64,000 nt of DNA from Lacinutrix sp. Hel_I_90 (GCF_000934685.1 NZ_JYNQ01000001.1:3385501-3449500); one strand, 5' to 3'. Positions 46,526-55,278 are shown, counted from the first letter of the stretch. Notes: generated from the sequence alone by a model not told the origin. Numbers and translations: made by a program.

Positions 46526-47191
46526 ATGTTGATAACTCTAAAATTTTGGAAGTGGGTAACGCCCAAAAACGTCAGTTTTGTGATTTTGATGCTACAATTC
46601 TGTGTGATTTTCGGTCAACAAAAAGTCATTATCATCGACCCTGGACACGGTGGAAAAGATACTGGTGCAATCGGTACAAATAGTATTCAAGAAAAGGATG
46701 TATCGTTAAGTATTGCCAAAGAGATTATAAGGCTAAATGAAACCCTCTTAAATAACGAGTTTGATATGTATTCGACCAGATATATGGACACTTTAATTTC
46801 TTTATCCGATAGAAGTCGATTAGCTGAAAGCTTAAAGGCTGATGTGTTTGTATCGTTACATTGCAATGCCTCTAACACATCGGCAAAAGGAATGGACATT
46901 TACGTGCATAATACCAACGATGAAGAAGTACTTATAAAGAAATCTATCGGAATGGGATTGTCCATTTTGGAAGAAAGCACTCTGAAATTGGACTTTAAAA
47001 AACGAGCAGTTCGATTCGCAAATTTTCAAGTGCTACGTGAAAATATCGAAATTCGCCCTGCTATACTCATCGAAATGGGCTTTATTTCGAGCACCGATGA
47101 AGCAGATTATTTTTTAAAGCCCAAAAATATAAGAGCAATGGCATTGGCCATTTTAATGGGATTGTATAACTATTTAAATGTTGGGTTATGA
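46526..47191 (+). CDS. N-acetylmuramoyl-L-alanine amidase, exported
   Basis: A 221-aa Amidase_3 enzyme that cuts between MurNAc and the stem peptide. ATG 46526 (MLITLKFWKWVTPKNVSFVI) gives an N-terminal membrane/export segment; a TTG four codons earlier also fits. Zn-site motifs: IIDPGHGGKDTGA, the EKDVSL Glu, and VFVSLHCNAS; the catalytic Glu lies in ILIEMGFIS. It is divergent from traE. Inferred role: local wall opening for the T4SS. Confidence 0.9.
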   Translation: MLITLKFWKWVTPKNVSFVILMLQFCVIFGQQKVIIIDPGHGGKDTGAIGTNSIQEKDVSLSIAKEIIRLNETLLNNEFDMYSTRYMDTLISLSDRSRLAESLKADVFVSLHCNASNTSAKGMDIYVHNTNDEEVLIKKSIGMGLSILEESTLKLDFKKRAVRFANFQVLRENIEIRPAILIEMGFISSTDEADYFLKPKNIRAMALAILMGLYNYLNVGL

Positions 47192-47283
47192 AGGAAATAT
47201 TTATGGAAATTGTAAAAAGCATTAGAAAGATTATTATAACTATCTTCAAAGAGATAATTAAAACTAAAAATCCTCAATCCTAA
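47188..47283 (+). CDS. possible 31-aa amphipathic peptide overlapping the amidase stop
   Basis: ATG at 47188 overlaps the amidase TGA (ATGA, 4 bp). The 31-codon frame ends at TAA 47281-47283. The product starts MKEIFMEIVKSIRKIIITIF and is basic and amphipathic-helical. The last 20 bp overlap the end of the convergent gene at 47264. It is short enough to be chance; the ATGA coupling is the only support. Confidence 0.3.
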   Translation: MKEIFMEIVKSIRKIIITIFKEIIKTKNPQS

Positions 47284-48973
47284 ATTTTAGTTTTTTGTCA
47301 AAATATAACTTGTCAAAATAATTTTGTAGGGTTGGGTCAGTAAAAACAACATATTCACTTTCACATATTTCTTTGAAGTTCTTTGGGTCTTTTAGGAACA
47401 TAGCACATACATCCAATTCATCATTGGTTATTAATCTTCCGTGTAGTAATTCTCTATGCTCCAAAAAGTTAAAAATCTTTCTGGATGGATTACTGAAACT
47501 ATTGTAAAGCACTTTCAAAAAAGTTTCTAAATCATCGACATATATTGACCAAGGGTAAGGGTCTTCATTATTTTTCCTTTTAAGCATTAATCCTAAATCG
47601 GTTTGTATGGAAGCAAATCTTTCTGAAGTAACTACAATGCAAAAAATCTCGTGAATTTCATTCGTGATAATTACCTCCGATTTATTTTTCAAGCTAACAA
47701 TAACCTTTTCATTGTTTAACAATTCCTGTTCAACCTGATAGCATTGGTCATAACCTTTTTGAATACAGTCGTTAAAGTCAGATTTAATTCTTTGGTATGC
47801 TTGTTCCGTAACCCTTCGTGGTTCTCTATATCTTGAAGCCTTACATTCAATGATATAGGCGTTATTATCCACAAGGATTAATATATCTTTTTCTTCTGGC
47901 TCGTTGTTTATGTAATAGTTGGTGAAAATTTTAATCCTTTTTGATTTTTTGAAGAATTTTTTAAATATATCCAAAGTATGGCTTTCCAAAACAACTTTTC
48001 CTCTACGGAAATTTACTTGTTCTTTTTCCTTTTTTGTTTGAGTAAGCGTGGTATAAAGTAAATCATATAGAGCTGAAGGCAATTGTTTTTGATATACGTT
48101 TAAATACTGATTATCACTAATTCTTATAATCGGTTTATTTTCTAAAGGATTTTGTTGGGAATAAAATAAATTACTATGATTATCTTTAATATCAATTGAA
48201 AATAAGCCACAGAAAATATCAATATGTTTTTCTTCAAAAGAGAGGTGAAAATCTTGTTTGGCAAAAAGTAAACATTGGTGGGGTTTCTCAAAAAAATTCA
48301 AAAAACTTTCTTGGGTCTCATTCGAAAGTTCTAACAGCTTATCTGTAAACTCATTCTCTGCTAATAATCCATTTGCAGATTGTCGAGCCAGTTTGTCAAA
48401 GCCTTTGTCTAAAATAAATGACTTTGAATTTATTGACTTTGCACGATAAATTAATTCAGAATGATTGCATAAATTAATTAAGGTTTTTAAATCGATTTCT
48501 AATCTTTCCTGTATTTTATCTTGATAAGGTTTAAACATCCTAATAACCTTATTTACCTCTTGTTCTCTATAATTTAATATTCCGTTTTGAAAGTAATTTT
48601 TGAATGCTAATTCGTGAACAAGTAATTTTTGTCTTTTATCAGAAATCTCATCAAATTCATTTCCCTCATAATTTTCTGATAAATAGAAACTAACTATCTC
48701 TAAAAGAATGTCAGCAACTTGCTGAAGTACTAAATCATTTTTTTCTGAATAATGAAGTTCTTCCTTGCCTGCCAATGGTGTAGAGAGTCTTAACATTATC
48801 AGATATAAAGAATCTTTTAATTTTGACTTGAATTTTTTTGAAAATCCAATATTGCTTCTTTCTGGATGGTGTCTAATAAAATCAGCAAAAAAACATACAA
48901 AGCTCTCTTTTGTATAACGAGAGATTATTTTTTGAATTTCTAATGATTTTTTCTCTAAATCTATTTTCTTCAT
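47264..48973 (-). CDS. large protein with PD-(D/E)XK-like nuclease motif, third gene of Gabija-like locus
   Basis: A 569-aa soluble protein I cannot assign to a named family. The N-terminal ~330 residues are helical and Lys/Glu rich. A nuclease-like core is visible at about 360-380: Asp363 (EEKDILILVD) followed by a hydrophobic strand and Glu376-Cys-Lys378 (YIIECKAS). This D-x12-E-x-K pattern is that of PD-(D/E)XK restriction-type or NERD-type domains. No membrane segment or signal. It lies 60 bp downstream of the GajB-like gene on the same strand with no terminator between, so it is probably in the same operon. By eye it is very AT-rich; the line 47281-47340 has 25% GC by hand count. Confidence 0.75.
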   Translation of the reverse strand: MKKIDLEKKSLEIQKIISRYTKESFVCFFADFIRHHPERSNIGFSKKFKSKLKDSLYLIMLRLSTPLAGKEELHYSEKNDLVLQQVADILLEIVSFYLSENYEGNEFDEISDKRQKLLVHELAFKNYFQNGILNYREQEVNKVIRMFKPYQDKIQERLEIDLKTLINLCNHSELIYRAKSINSKSFILDKGFDKLARQSANGLLAENEFTDKLLELSNETQESFLNFFEKPHQCLLFAKQDFHLSFEEKHIDIFCGLFSIDIKDNHSNLFYSQQNPLENKPIIRISDNQYLNVYQKQLPSALYDLLYTTLTQTKKEKEQVNFRRGKVVLESHTLDIFKKFFKKSKRIKIFTNYYINNEPEEKDILILVDNNAYIIECKASRYREPRRVTEQAYQRIKSDFNDCIQKGYDQCYQVEQELLNNEKVIVSLKNKSEVIITNEIHEIFCIVVTSERFASIQTDLGLMLKRKNNEDPYPWSIYVDDLETFLKVLYNSFSNPSRKIFNFLEHRELLHGRLITNDELDVCAMFLKDPKNFKEICESEYVVFTDPTLQNYFDKLYFDKKLKFRIEDF

Positions 48974-49033
48974 TTTATCCTAAAAACACTATCCTTAATT
49001 TTTCAAATCGTTACAAATGGATTACAACATTTT

Positions 49034-50809
49034 TTATATTTCATCAAATTCAAAATTAAGATTTTGCAATTCTGGGGTAATCTCTAACGGGTTTCCTTTT
49101 TTGGTTTGTCTGCCAGTTTCTGATATCAAGTGTAAATTGGTTTTGGCTCTTGAACAGATAACATAAAGTAGTTTTTTTGAAGCGGCAACAGGGTCTCCAG
49201 TAAAAATGTCATTCCAATGTGGGATATACCCATTTAGCAAACCATAAGCAATAACGGTTTCAAATTCTTCTCCTTTAACACCAACGCAAGTATTGATGAC
49301 GACGCCTGACATTTCTCTATAAAAACTCATAAATGATGCTATGTCACTTGGAACTTGAAACGTTGGGTCTTCAAGACGGCTCTTTATTACATCGAAAAAG
49401 GTCTTCCTATTTATAAGAAGTTGTGCGTAAATAGTTTGGTCAATCCCAACAGCCTCTAAAAACTGGTCAAAACAATCATTAAGATAATCGATACCTTCAG
49501 TTTCATTGGATGTTATCGAGTTAATCAATTTCAATACATTTCGCTCTGTTTGATATTGTTCGCTGAATTCAGTATTGGTATGTTCTTTAAAGTTTTCAAT
49601 TACTTCAGAACACCATTTGTATCGCAATGAATATATTTTTGGTTGTGGCTGCGTTAAGAACAACCTCGATAACTTATACCAAATGTTATTTCGATTTTTT
49701 GACATTGGTGCTAAACCTGAAGCATCAAAATTTACATCTGGTAGTTTAGCTCTCAACTGTTTTGTGATAGTAGTTATTAACCACCATTGCGGAACCAATA
49801 CGCATATTTCATCTTCTGGAATTCCATTATCTAAACTATGCTCTATAAGTCGTCCAATTTCATCTACTAAATATCCTTTGTCAATGGTGTTATTGTACGT
49901 TATTATACTATCAACGTCTTTATTAGTACCAATAGCTTCAATTTTAATTGGGTTTGTCTGGAATATAGAGTAAAAGTCGATAATTCTTTGTGTGGACCTA
50001 TAATTTCCAGAAAGCGTAAGTTGCTCAATAGGTAAAGTGTTTAACTCTTCCTGTATTTCTTCCAAACTTTTGGCAATGCCACCCAAAGATGCATAAATTG
50101 CTTGGTCTGTATCTCCTACTAAAAATAGATTTGAGCTACCTTCCCCAGTTGTTACAATCGACGAAATAATTGCGTAAAGCAAATCTTGCGTGTCTTGATA
50201 TTCATCAACACATATAAGGCTAAAAATGTTCGATAACGTTTTTTTTATTTTAGGATGCTTGGTTAAGAGTTTGTATGAATAGTATAGTAGAAGCTCAAAA
50301 TCAATTAACTTCTCTGTTTGTAGCCTTTCGTGATAATCCTTAAGGACTCTTTTTTGAATTGTTTTTGGTTCGGCAAATGTGCCGTCCCTATCGAATCTGA
50401 AATTAATCGGGTCAATAGGTTTTAACTTATGCTTTTCTTTAAGTTCACTTATGATATCCGAGGCATAAGTTTCATCGGCAATTAAATAGCCGTTTTCAAG
50501 TTCAGGTAAATAACAGGAATAGGGTTTTATAATCCATTCGAGACAAAATGAATGCAAAGTGCCAGACCAAACCCGATTACTATTAATTCCCATTGCGTTT
50601 AATCTGCGATATATTTCTTCGGAAGCCCTTACGGTAAAAGTTAGAGCGACAATCCTTTGTTTACTGTTTACATCAATATTTTTTAGAGCATAAGCGAGTT
50701 TATGAATAATCACTCGTGTTTTTCCACTTCCTGGGCAAGCTGTAAGAAGTACATTTCCATCTTTAACAACGGCATCTTTTTGTTGGTCGCTTAAAGTATC
50801 TAAAATCAT
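49034..50809 (-). CDS. gajB: UvrD-like helicase, GajB-like (Gabija anti-phage system)
   Basis: A 591-aa superfamily 1 helicase. Motifs in order: Q-motif SDQQKDAV; Walker A CPGSGKTRV at about 25-33; Ia ALTFTVRASEEI; II VDEYQDTQDLLY; III VGDTDQAIYASLGG; IV LSGNYRSTQRI; V TCVGVKGEEFETVI; VI YVICSRAKTNLHLI. Its ATG overlaps the TGA of the upstream OLD-type gene by 4 bp (50806-50809). In Gabija, GajB is the UvrD-like partner of the GajA nuclease and is activated by DNA ends; the pair here matches that arrangement. Slightly longer than typical GajB (about 500 aa). Confidence 0.85.
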   Translation of the reverse strand: MILDTLSDQQKDAVVKDGNVLLTACPGSGKTRVIIHKLAYALKNIDVNSKQRIVALTFTVRASEEIYRRLNAMGINSNRVWSGTLHSFCLEWIIKPYSCYLPELENGYLIADETYASDIISELKEKHKLKPIDPINFRFDRDGTFAEPKTIQKRVLKDYHERLQTEKLIDFELLLYYSYKLLTKHPKIKKTLSNIFSLICVDEYQDTQDLLYAIISSIVTTGEGSSNLFLVGDTDQAIYASLGGIAKSLEEIQEELNTLPIEQLTLSGNYRSTQRIIDFYSIFQTNPIKIEAIGTNKDVDSIITYNNTIDKGYLVDEIGRLIEHSLDNGIPEDEICVLVPQWWLITTITKQLRAKLPDVNFDASGLAPMSKNRNNIWYKLSRLFLTQPQPKIYSLRYKWCSEVIENFKEHTNTEFSEQYQTERNVLKLINSITSNETEGIDYLNDCFDQFLEAVGIDQTIYAQLLINRKTFFDVIKSRLEDPTFQVPSDIASFMSFYREMSGVVINTCVGVKGEEFETVIAYGLLNGYIPHWNDIFTGDPVAASKKLLYVICSRAKTNLHLISETGRQTKKGNPLEITPELQNLNFEFDEI

Positions 50810-52920
50810 ATAAACGATAAAAATTTAGTAAATTGGTCATTAGGAAAGTTGGCTATATAGTCATCAATAACCTGTTGGTCTTCTTTATCCTTAAAACTAA
50901 TTTTTGTTGCTACATCGTAATAACTATCATTTTTACTACGACTAATTTTTCGTAACCTGTATTTAGCGGTTTTAGCTTTAGAGGCATTATTTAAATGCGA
51001 AGATGCAAAAGCAACGGCTTTCAAAATATATTCAGGAATATAAGTATTGTAAACTAAATTATCTGCAACAACCAACGCCAGCCAACCTTTGCCTTTTTTA
51101 TCAGCCAATCGTAAAACTTCTACACCTGCAATCGAAACTGATTTTTCTTCTAACTTTTTCTTTGAAGAATCAATAGCTGCTTGTTGTTTGAAAATTTCAG
51201 GAAGTGATTGTACGTATTCGTGGCTATTCCCATTCAAAAGGAAATCAACTTCAAAGGTGTATTTAGAGTAAAAAGGAATCAAGAAGTCGTTTTTGTCACA
51301 AAATTTATCCAATTCCTTTTTTCTTTCAGCTCCACTAATTTGCGATGCCCTACAATGTTTTTCATAAGCAGAATCATCAACTTCATTTGCAGGTAAATTG
51401 ACAATACTGGCATCCAAGTCAGTTAGTATGGCACAGTTTTTCTGAATTCTATCCTTATGGAAAAGCCTTGCAACATTTTTAAAACCTGTACTTCCAATGT
51501 TTACGAGACTTATCCCAATTTCATCGAGCGAAATTCCAAAGACTTTTTTAAACATTTGAGGAATGAGAATCTGTTCTGCATCGCCTTCAACCAAAACAAC
51601 GCCTTTCGCGAAAAGCAAGTTGCTTCTTATGGCGTCCAAGTACCTTTCGGCTCTTGTTATATAATCATCATCAAGATTGTTAGATGGTTGATATACCAAA
51701 GTCTGCATATTTCCTCGGCTTAAAATATTTACTGAACTTATTCGGCTTACAGATGAAATGTGAGTAGAATGCGTTGAAATAATAACCTGTGTTTTATTGG
51801 TTTGCACATTATCAAAAAGGGTTTTTTGAATATGCGTATGAATATGTGCTTCTGGTTCTTCTATTAAAAGAAAATTTGCAATTCTATCCGTTCTGATTTT
51901 TTCATACTCCAATAGCTTTAGTGATAGGTAAATCATATTTGCACCTCCCAAACTCAACTCCCATATTTTACCCATATAACCTTCTTCATCTGGGTCGCCA
52001 ACCCATAGTTTGAGTGATTGCAGTAGTTTTTCCATATCATTTGGAAGTTCTGATTTGACATCTATATTAGGGCCGTAAGTAGTACCCACAGCTTCCTTAA
52101 TACTTTTGTCAATTCCATCTTTCACATCCTTTACTTCTTTGAGAGAACTAATTTGGTCGTTAAGTTTGTTAACGCTATCAATGATGTCCGTTTGTTTTGA
52201 AACTTCAATAGTTTTTTCCTTTCCTCGTAATAAATTAATCAATGGATTAGTAGAATAGGAACGTAAGTCGCTTTCGACATCTCGAAGTGCTTTAATGAAC
52301 GTACAAGAAACCTCGTTGTGCACACTTATTTCCCTCGGCAGAAACGTTCCAAAAATCAATTCTTCTTTATCATCTGGGTTTGGGAATTCAACAGCATCAA
52401 AATCGCCAACATACTTTTTATAGGTAGTGTCATCACTAAAATCTCCAGAGCCTCTGCATAAGTAAGACGTTTCATAATCATCAATCGTAAGTTTATCAAA
52501 AAAAAGCTGAAGCCCTGCTACACTTTTACCTGCGGTTTGTGAATAATCATATAATTCTTTTCTAAACTGATATTTTGGTCTAAAGTACACCGAGTAACTT
52601 CCAGTCTTTTTGCTGCCTTCCATATCTCCCGAAGATTGTACTGCCAGTACCTGTGCTTCTTCACTCGCATCCAGTTCGTCAAAAGTAACCGATAAAATTA
52701 TCCAATGTCCAGCCCATTTACCCAGACCTCGGTTAAAGTCAGACTCATTAAATCTTATATATCTTGGAAGTTTATCATCAATTAAAACTCGTAAAGCAAA
52801 AAAGAGATTGGTTTTACCTGAACCGTTTTCTCCTAAAATAGTATTTATACCTTTTTTAAAAATGAATTTTGATTTATAGAAATTTCTAAAATTCCTAATG
52901 GATAGTGAACTTATATGCAT
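50806..52920 (-). CDS. gajA: OLD family ATP-dependent nuclease, GajA-like (Gabija anti-phage system)
   Basis: A 704-aa protein starting at MHISSLSIRNFRNF (52920); the frame runs 19 codons further but across a terminator-like hairpin. N-terminal ABC-type ATPase: Walker A LGENGSGKTN at 29-38, signature SLGGANM, Walker B LLIEEPEAHIH, H-loop VIISTHSTHIS. A C-terminal TOPRIM domain follows: VVLVEGDAEQ (Glu about 443) and ILTDLDAS (DxD about 503), the metal-binding residues of class 2 OLD nucleases. With the overlapping UvrD helicase it forms the GajA/GajB pair. GajA nicks DNA when nucleotides are depleted; that is known for the family and not shown here. Longer than usual GajA (about 580 aa) by a C-terminal extension. 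Confidence 0.86.
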   Translation of the reverse strand: MHISSLSIRNFRNFYKSKFIFKKGINTILGENGSGKTNLFFALRVLIDDKLPRYIRFNESDFNRGLGKWAGHWIILSVTFDELDASEEAQVLAVQSSGDMEGSKKTGSYSVYFRPKYQFRKELYDYSQTAGKSVAGLQLFFDKLTIDDYETSYLCRGSGDFSDDTTYKKYVGDFDAVEFPNPDDKEELIFGTFLPREISVHNEVSCTFIKALRDVESDLRSYSTNPLINLLRGKEKTIEVSKQTDIIDSVNKLNDQISSLKEVKDVKDGIDKSIKEAVGTTYGPNIDVKSELPNDMEKLLQSLKLWVGDPDEEGYMGKIWELSLGGANMIYLSLKLLEYEKIRTDRIANFLLIEEPEAHIHTHIQKTLFDNVQTNKTQVIISTHSTHISSVSRISSVNILSRGNMQTLVYQPSNNLDDDYITRAERYLDAIRSNLLFAKGVVLVEGDAEQILIPQMFKKVFGISLDEIGISLVNIGSTGFKNVARLFHKDRIQKNCAILTDLDASIVNLPANEVDDSAYEKHCRASQISGAERKKELDKFCDKNDFLIPFYSKYTFEVDFLLNGNSHEYVQSLPEIFKQQAAIDSSKKKLEEKSVSIAGVEVLRLADKKGKGWLALVVADNLVYNTYIPEYILKAVAFASSHLNNASKAKTAKYRLRKISRSKNDSYYDVATKISFKDKEDQQVIDDYIANFPNDQFTKFLSFI

Positions 52921-52939
52921 AATAATTATTTTGAAACAA

Positions 52940-52971
52940 TAAAAAAGCCAATGATTTCCCATTAGCTTTTT
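52940..52971 (-). terminator. terminator-like hairpin in the gajA leader
   Basis: On the minus strand AAAAAGCTAATG pairs with CATTGGCTTTTT (12 bp, one T-G pair, 6-nt loop), followed by T-rich sequence 20 bp before the gajA ATG. It also reads as a terminator on the plus strand. Candidate attenuator. Confidence 0.6.
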
Positions 52972-53125
52972 AAACATTAATATTTTAAGCGTAATCGCCT
53001 ATAAATATACTGAAATGTCTTTTTAAATTCTTACGGTTTCCTACAAATTGTTAAAATTTTATTAAGAATATATCTTTACTTCTGGAAGTCAAAATTTTGG
53101 TTTTTTTTCGTAAATTAAGCCTAAT

Positions 53126-53144
53126 TAGAGTGTTATAAACTCTA
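53126..53144. repeat. inverted repeat upstream of the gene at 53156
   Basis: TAGAGT (53126-53131) and ACTCTA (53139-53144) with a 7-bp spacer lie 12 bp before the ATG. Possible operator or leader hairpin. Confidence 0.4.
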
Positions 53145-53155
53145 GTGCAAATAAA

Positions 53156-53581
53156 ATGAGAGCAATTGCAATTTTCTTTTTGAACGTACTTCAAAATACT
53201 TTGGGGATGACTTTTGGATGGTTGTTTAAACCAAAAACCAAACGAAATTCATTTAAGGCCTTATCTGATGTTGAAATGGTAAAATATCTTGAAAAAAGAA
53301 GGCAATACAAAGGCTATAAAAAACAATGGCTGTATTACAGGTGTAGAGAAGAAGGTTTATTAGAAACCTATTACAAATTGTTCGATACTGAAGTTGAGGG
53401 ACAAGATTCTGGAACGAAATTTAGTTTCGGTAAATATAGAGGGGAATATGTTGAAGCTATTTGGGAATCTGATAAAGAGTATATCAATTGGCTTTCCCAA
53501 CAAGAATGGTTGGCTCAATATTTGGATGAAAGCGATATGATACACGAACTACTTCTTTTAGAGGAAGAAAACCAAAATTAG
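53156..53581 (+). CDS. small ICE protein with DUF3820-like C terminus
   Basis: A 141-aa protein. The first ~25 residues are hydrophobic (IAIFFLNVLQNTLGMTFGWL). The middle is basic. The end, FSFGKYRGEYVEAIWESD then YINWLSQQEWL, resembles the DUF3820 / exonuclease-C-terminal motif (FGKYKG...YLxWL). Function unknown. It is convergent with the ATPase gene at 53584 (2 bp between stops) and divergent from gajA. Confidence 0.65.
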   Translation: MRAIAIFFLNVLQNTLGMTFGWLFKPKTKRNSFKALSDVEMVKYLEKRRQYKGYKKQWLYYRCREEGLLETYYKLFDTEVEGQDSGTKFSFGKYRGEYVEAIWESDKEYINWLSQQEWLAQYLDESDMIHELLLLEEENQN

Positions 53582-53583
53582 AT

Positions 53584-54246
53584 TTAATCCCTTTTATCAC
53601 GACTGCTTTTATCAAAGGCAATTAAATTGAACAGTTGTCGCATCCTTGAACGTACCCTATTCCCATAACGTTCCTCCAGTTCTTTAGCATTGAGGTTTGT
53701 AGTTGCGTGTGTTTTAGTTTTATGACTTAAAAATAAATCATAACGTGAAAGTAAGATTTCGCCCATTACATTACAATCTTTTCCAAAATGCCTTCCGGTG
53801 GGTTCTACACCCAAATCATCAAAACAATAAAACTTTTTGTCGCCGTAATTTTCAATGATGGTGTACCCAATATTATTAAAGGCAAAGGCAATGTTTCGTG
53901 TGGGTATAACCTCATACGATTTCTGATGTGGCACAATATGGCGTAACAGTTTCATTAAACTGGTTTTTCCACAACCAACAGGACCAGAAAGCAAAATCCC
54001 TTTATCGCGGTCGATGTCTAATTTTTTGCAATTAGCTTCATCCCTGATAAAATAATTACAGAGCTTGAATATAATATCACGGTCTTCTTCAAAAATTTTG
54101 AATTTCTTGCCAAAAAGTAGTTTTCCTTTGGCATTGAGATAAATTAGCATTTTATCAAAATCATAAAGCATTTGATTGTCTTTCAGTTCTCCCAAGGTGT
54201 ATTGAACGCTACCCTCGGTAATGATATGTGGTTTGTGGGGATTCAT
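53584..54246 (-). CDS. DnaC/IstB-like AAA+ ATPase (helicase loader-like)
   Basis: A 220-aa ATPase. Walker A is LLSGPVGCGKTSLMKLL, Walker B YCFDDLGVEPTG, sensor-1 region KTHATTNLNAKELEERYGN, and the C-terminal RVRSRMRQLFNLI is as in DnaC-like loaders. Its ATG overlaps the stop of the preceding gene by 4 bp. With the DnaD-like neighbour it looks like a replication-initiation module for the excised ICE. Confidence 0.72.
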   Translation of the reverse strand: MNPHKPHIITEGSVQYTLGELKDNQMLYDFDKMLIYLNAKGKLLFGKKFKIFEEDRDIIFKLCNYFIRDEANCKKLDIDRDKGILLSGPVGCGKTSLMKLLRHIVPHQKSYEVIPTRNIAFAFNNIGYTIIENYGDKKFYCFDDLGVEPTGRHFGKDCNVMGEILLSRYDLFLSHKTKTHATTNLNAKELEERYGNRVRSRMRQLFNLIAFDKSSRDKRD

Positions 54247-54929
54247 AATGGTTCATTATAATTTTTGTTGGAACTTGTCTTTAGGTTGTCCGTATTTTGG
54301 CTAACTGCAACCATTGTTTTTTCTTCTTTTAGCTCTTCGGCCTTTATCATCCAGTTTCGAGCTGTGGCGTGCCAATCGACAATTTTTGTTTTTCCACCTA
54401 CTTTCCAACCGATGCCTTGGTAGTGGTTGTAAAATTTTTTGGCTTCCAATTCTGGCCAATTTTCCTTTTCAAAAAAATCAATGACTTCATTTTCATTTTT
54501 TGGCTTGTCAAGTTTAGTATCATTTGCTTTGTTTTTTCCTGTTTGTATATGTTTGTTTATAGATACCACCGCTTGTCCATTGCTTGTCCCGATATTGGTA
54601 GGGTTTGGGTACAGAGCTTGTCCATCACTTGTCCCAAAATTGAACATCTTGATTCTGCTGCCTTTAAATGGATTATGTGAGGGTTCGTATAATAGGTATT
54701 TCCAATGATGTAGTTCTTTGATGCAGCGATGGTAGGTAGTTTTTGAACCAATCTTGGAAAACCGCATCGCTTCTTCTCGATTGATATAGAATTCTGTCGG
54801 AAAGTGATAGTTGTTCCATAATTGAAACAATGCCACGTACAAACTTATGTGCGTGGGATTTAAACGGCTATCCTTTGAGAATTGTAAGAATACAGCGTTT
54901 AGGTGCTTAATGTAATTGACCTGCTCCAA
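54243..54929 (-). CDS. replisome organiser-like protein (winged helix + DnaD-like)
   Basis: A 228-aa protein. The N-terminal half (to about 110) is a winged-helix/HTH region (INREEAMRFSKIGSKTTYHR). After a linker, FYNHYQGIGWKVGGKTKIVD then WHATARNWM matches the C-terminal block of phage/ICE replication proteins related to DnaD/Rep organisers. Paired (4-bp overlap) with the DnaC-like ATPase, 6 bp after the excisionase-like gene. Origin binding is inference. Confidence 0.65.
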   Translation of the reverse strand: MEQVNYIKHLNAVFLQFSKDSRLNPTHISLYVALFQLWNNYHFPTEFYINREEAMRFSKIGSKTTYHRCIKELHHWKYLLYEPSHNPFKGSRIKMFNFGTSDGQALYPNPTNIGTSNGQAVVSINKHIQTGKNKANDTKLDKPKNENEVIDFFEKENWPELEAKKFYNHYQGIGWKVGGKTKIVDWHATARNWMIKAEELKEEKTMVAVSQNTDNLKTSSNKNYNEPL

Positions 54930-54935
54930 AACGAT

Positions 54936-55214
54936 TTAGAATTTGTTATGAACTTTATTATTTTCCATTACGCTAATTATTTCTTCGTAATCGTAATAGA
55001 GTACACCCCCTACTTTGGTGTAGGGCAATGTGCCATTAATTCTTAAATTCTGTAACGTGCCAGAAGAGATTCCCAAAAGCTTTTTTACTTCAGGGGATTT
55101 TAGCCACCTTTTGGTAATATGACCAGATTGGCTATTGAGTAGTTCCTTGATATCATCGAGCAGTTCCATTTTGAATTCTCGAAGGTCGTCTGTGGTAATA
55201 ATACTTGTGGGCAT
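54936..55214 (-). CDS. helix-turn-helix / excisionase-like protein
   Basis: A 92-aa protein with a MerR-like HTH of the excisionase type near residues 40-85 (WLKSPEVKKLLGISSGTLQN; YTKVGGVLYYDYEE). Such genes sit beside ICE replication or excision modules and act as recombination directionality factors or local regulators. First gene of the leftward three-gene run. Confidence 0.8.
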   Translation of the reverse strand: MPTSIITTDDLREFKMELLDDIKELLNSQSGHITKRWLKSPEVKKLLGISSGTLQNLRINGTLPYTKVGGVLYYDYEEIISVMENNKVHNKF

Positions 55215-55278
55215 AATAGAACGGATTAAAAGAAAGGGACTACCGTTTTGCTTTCATCTAAAATGATAGCCCCTGACC

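Noticed and set aside
46492-46683. Plus-strand frame overlapping the amidase start
   Set aside because: A shadow frame; the amidase motifs are in the other frame.
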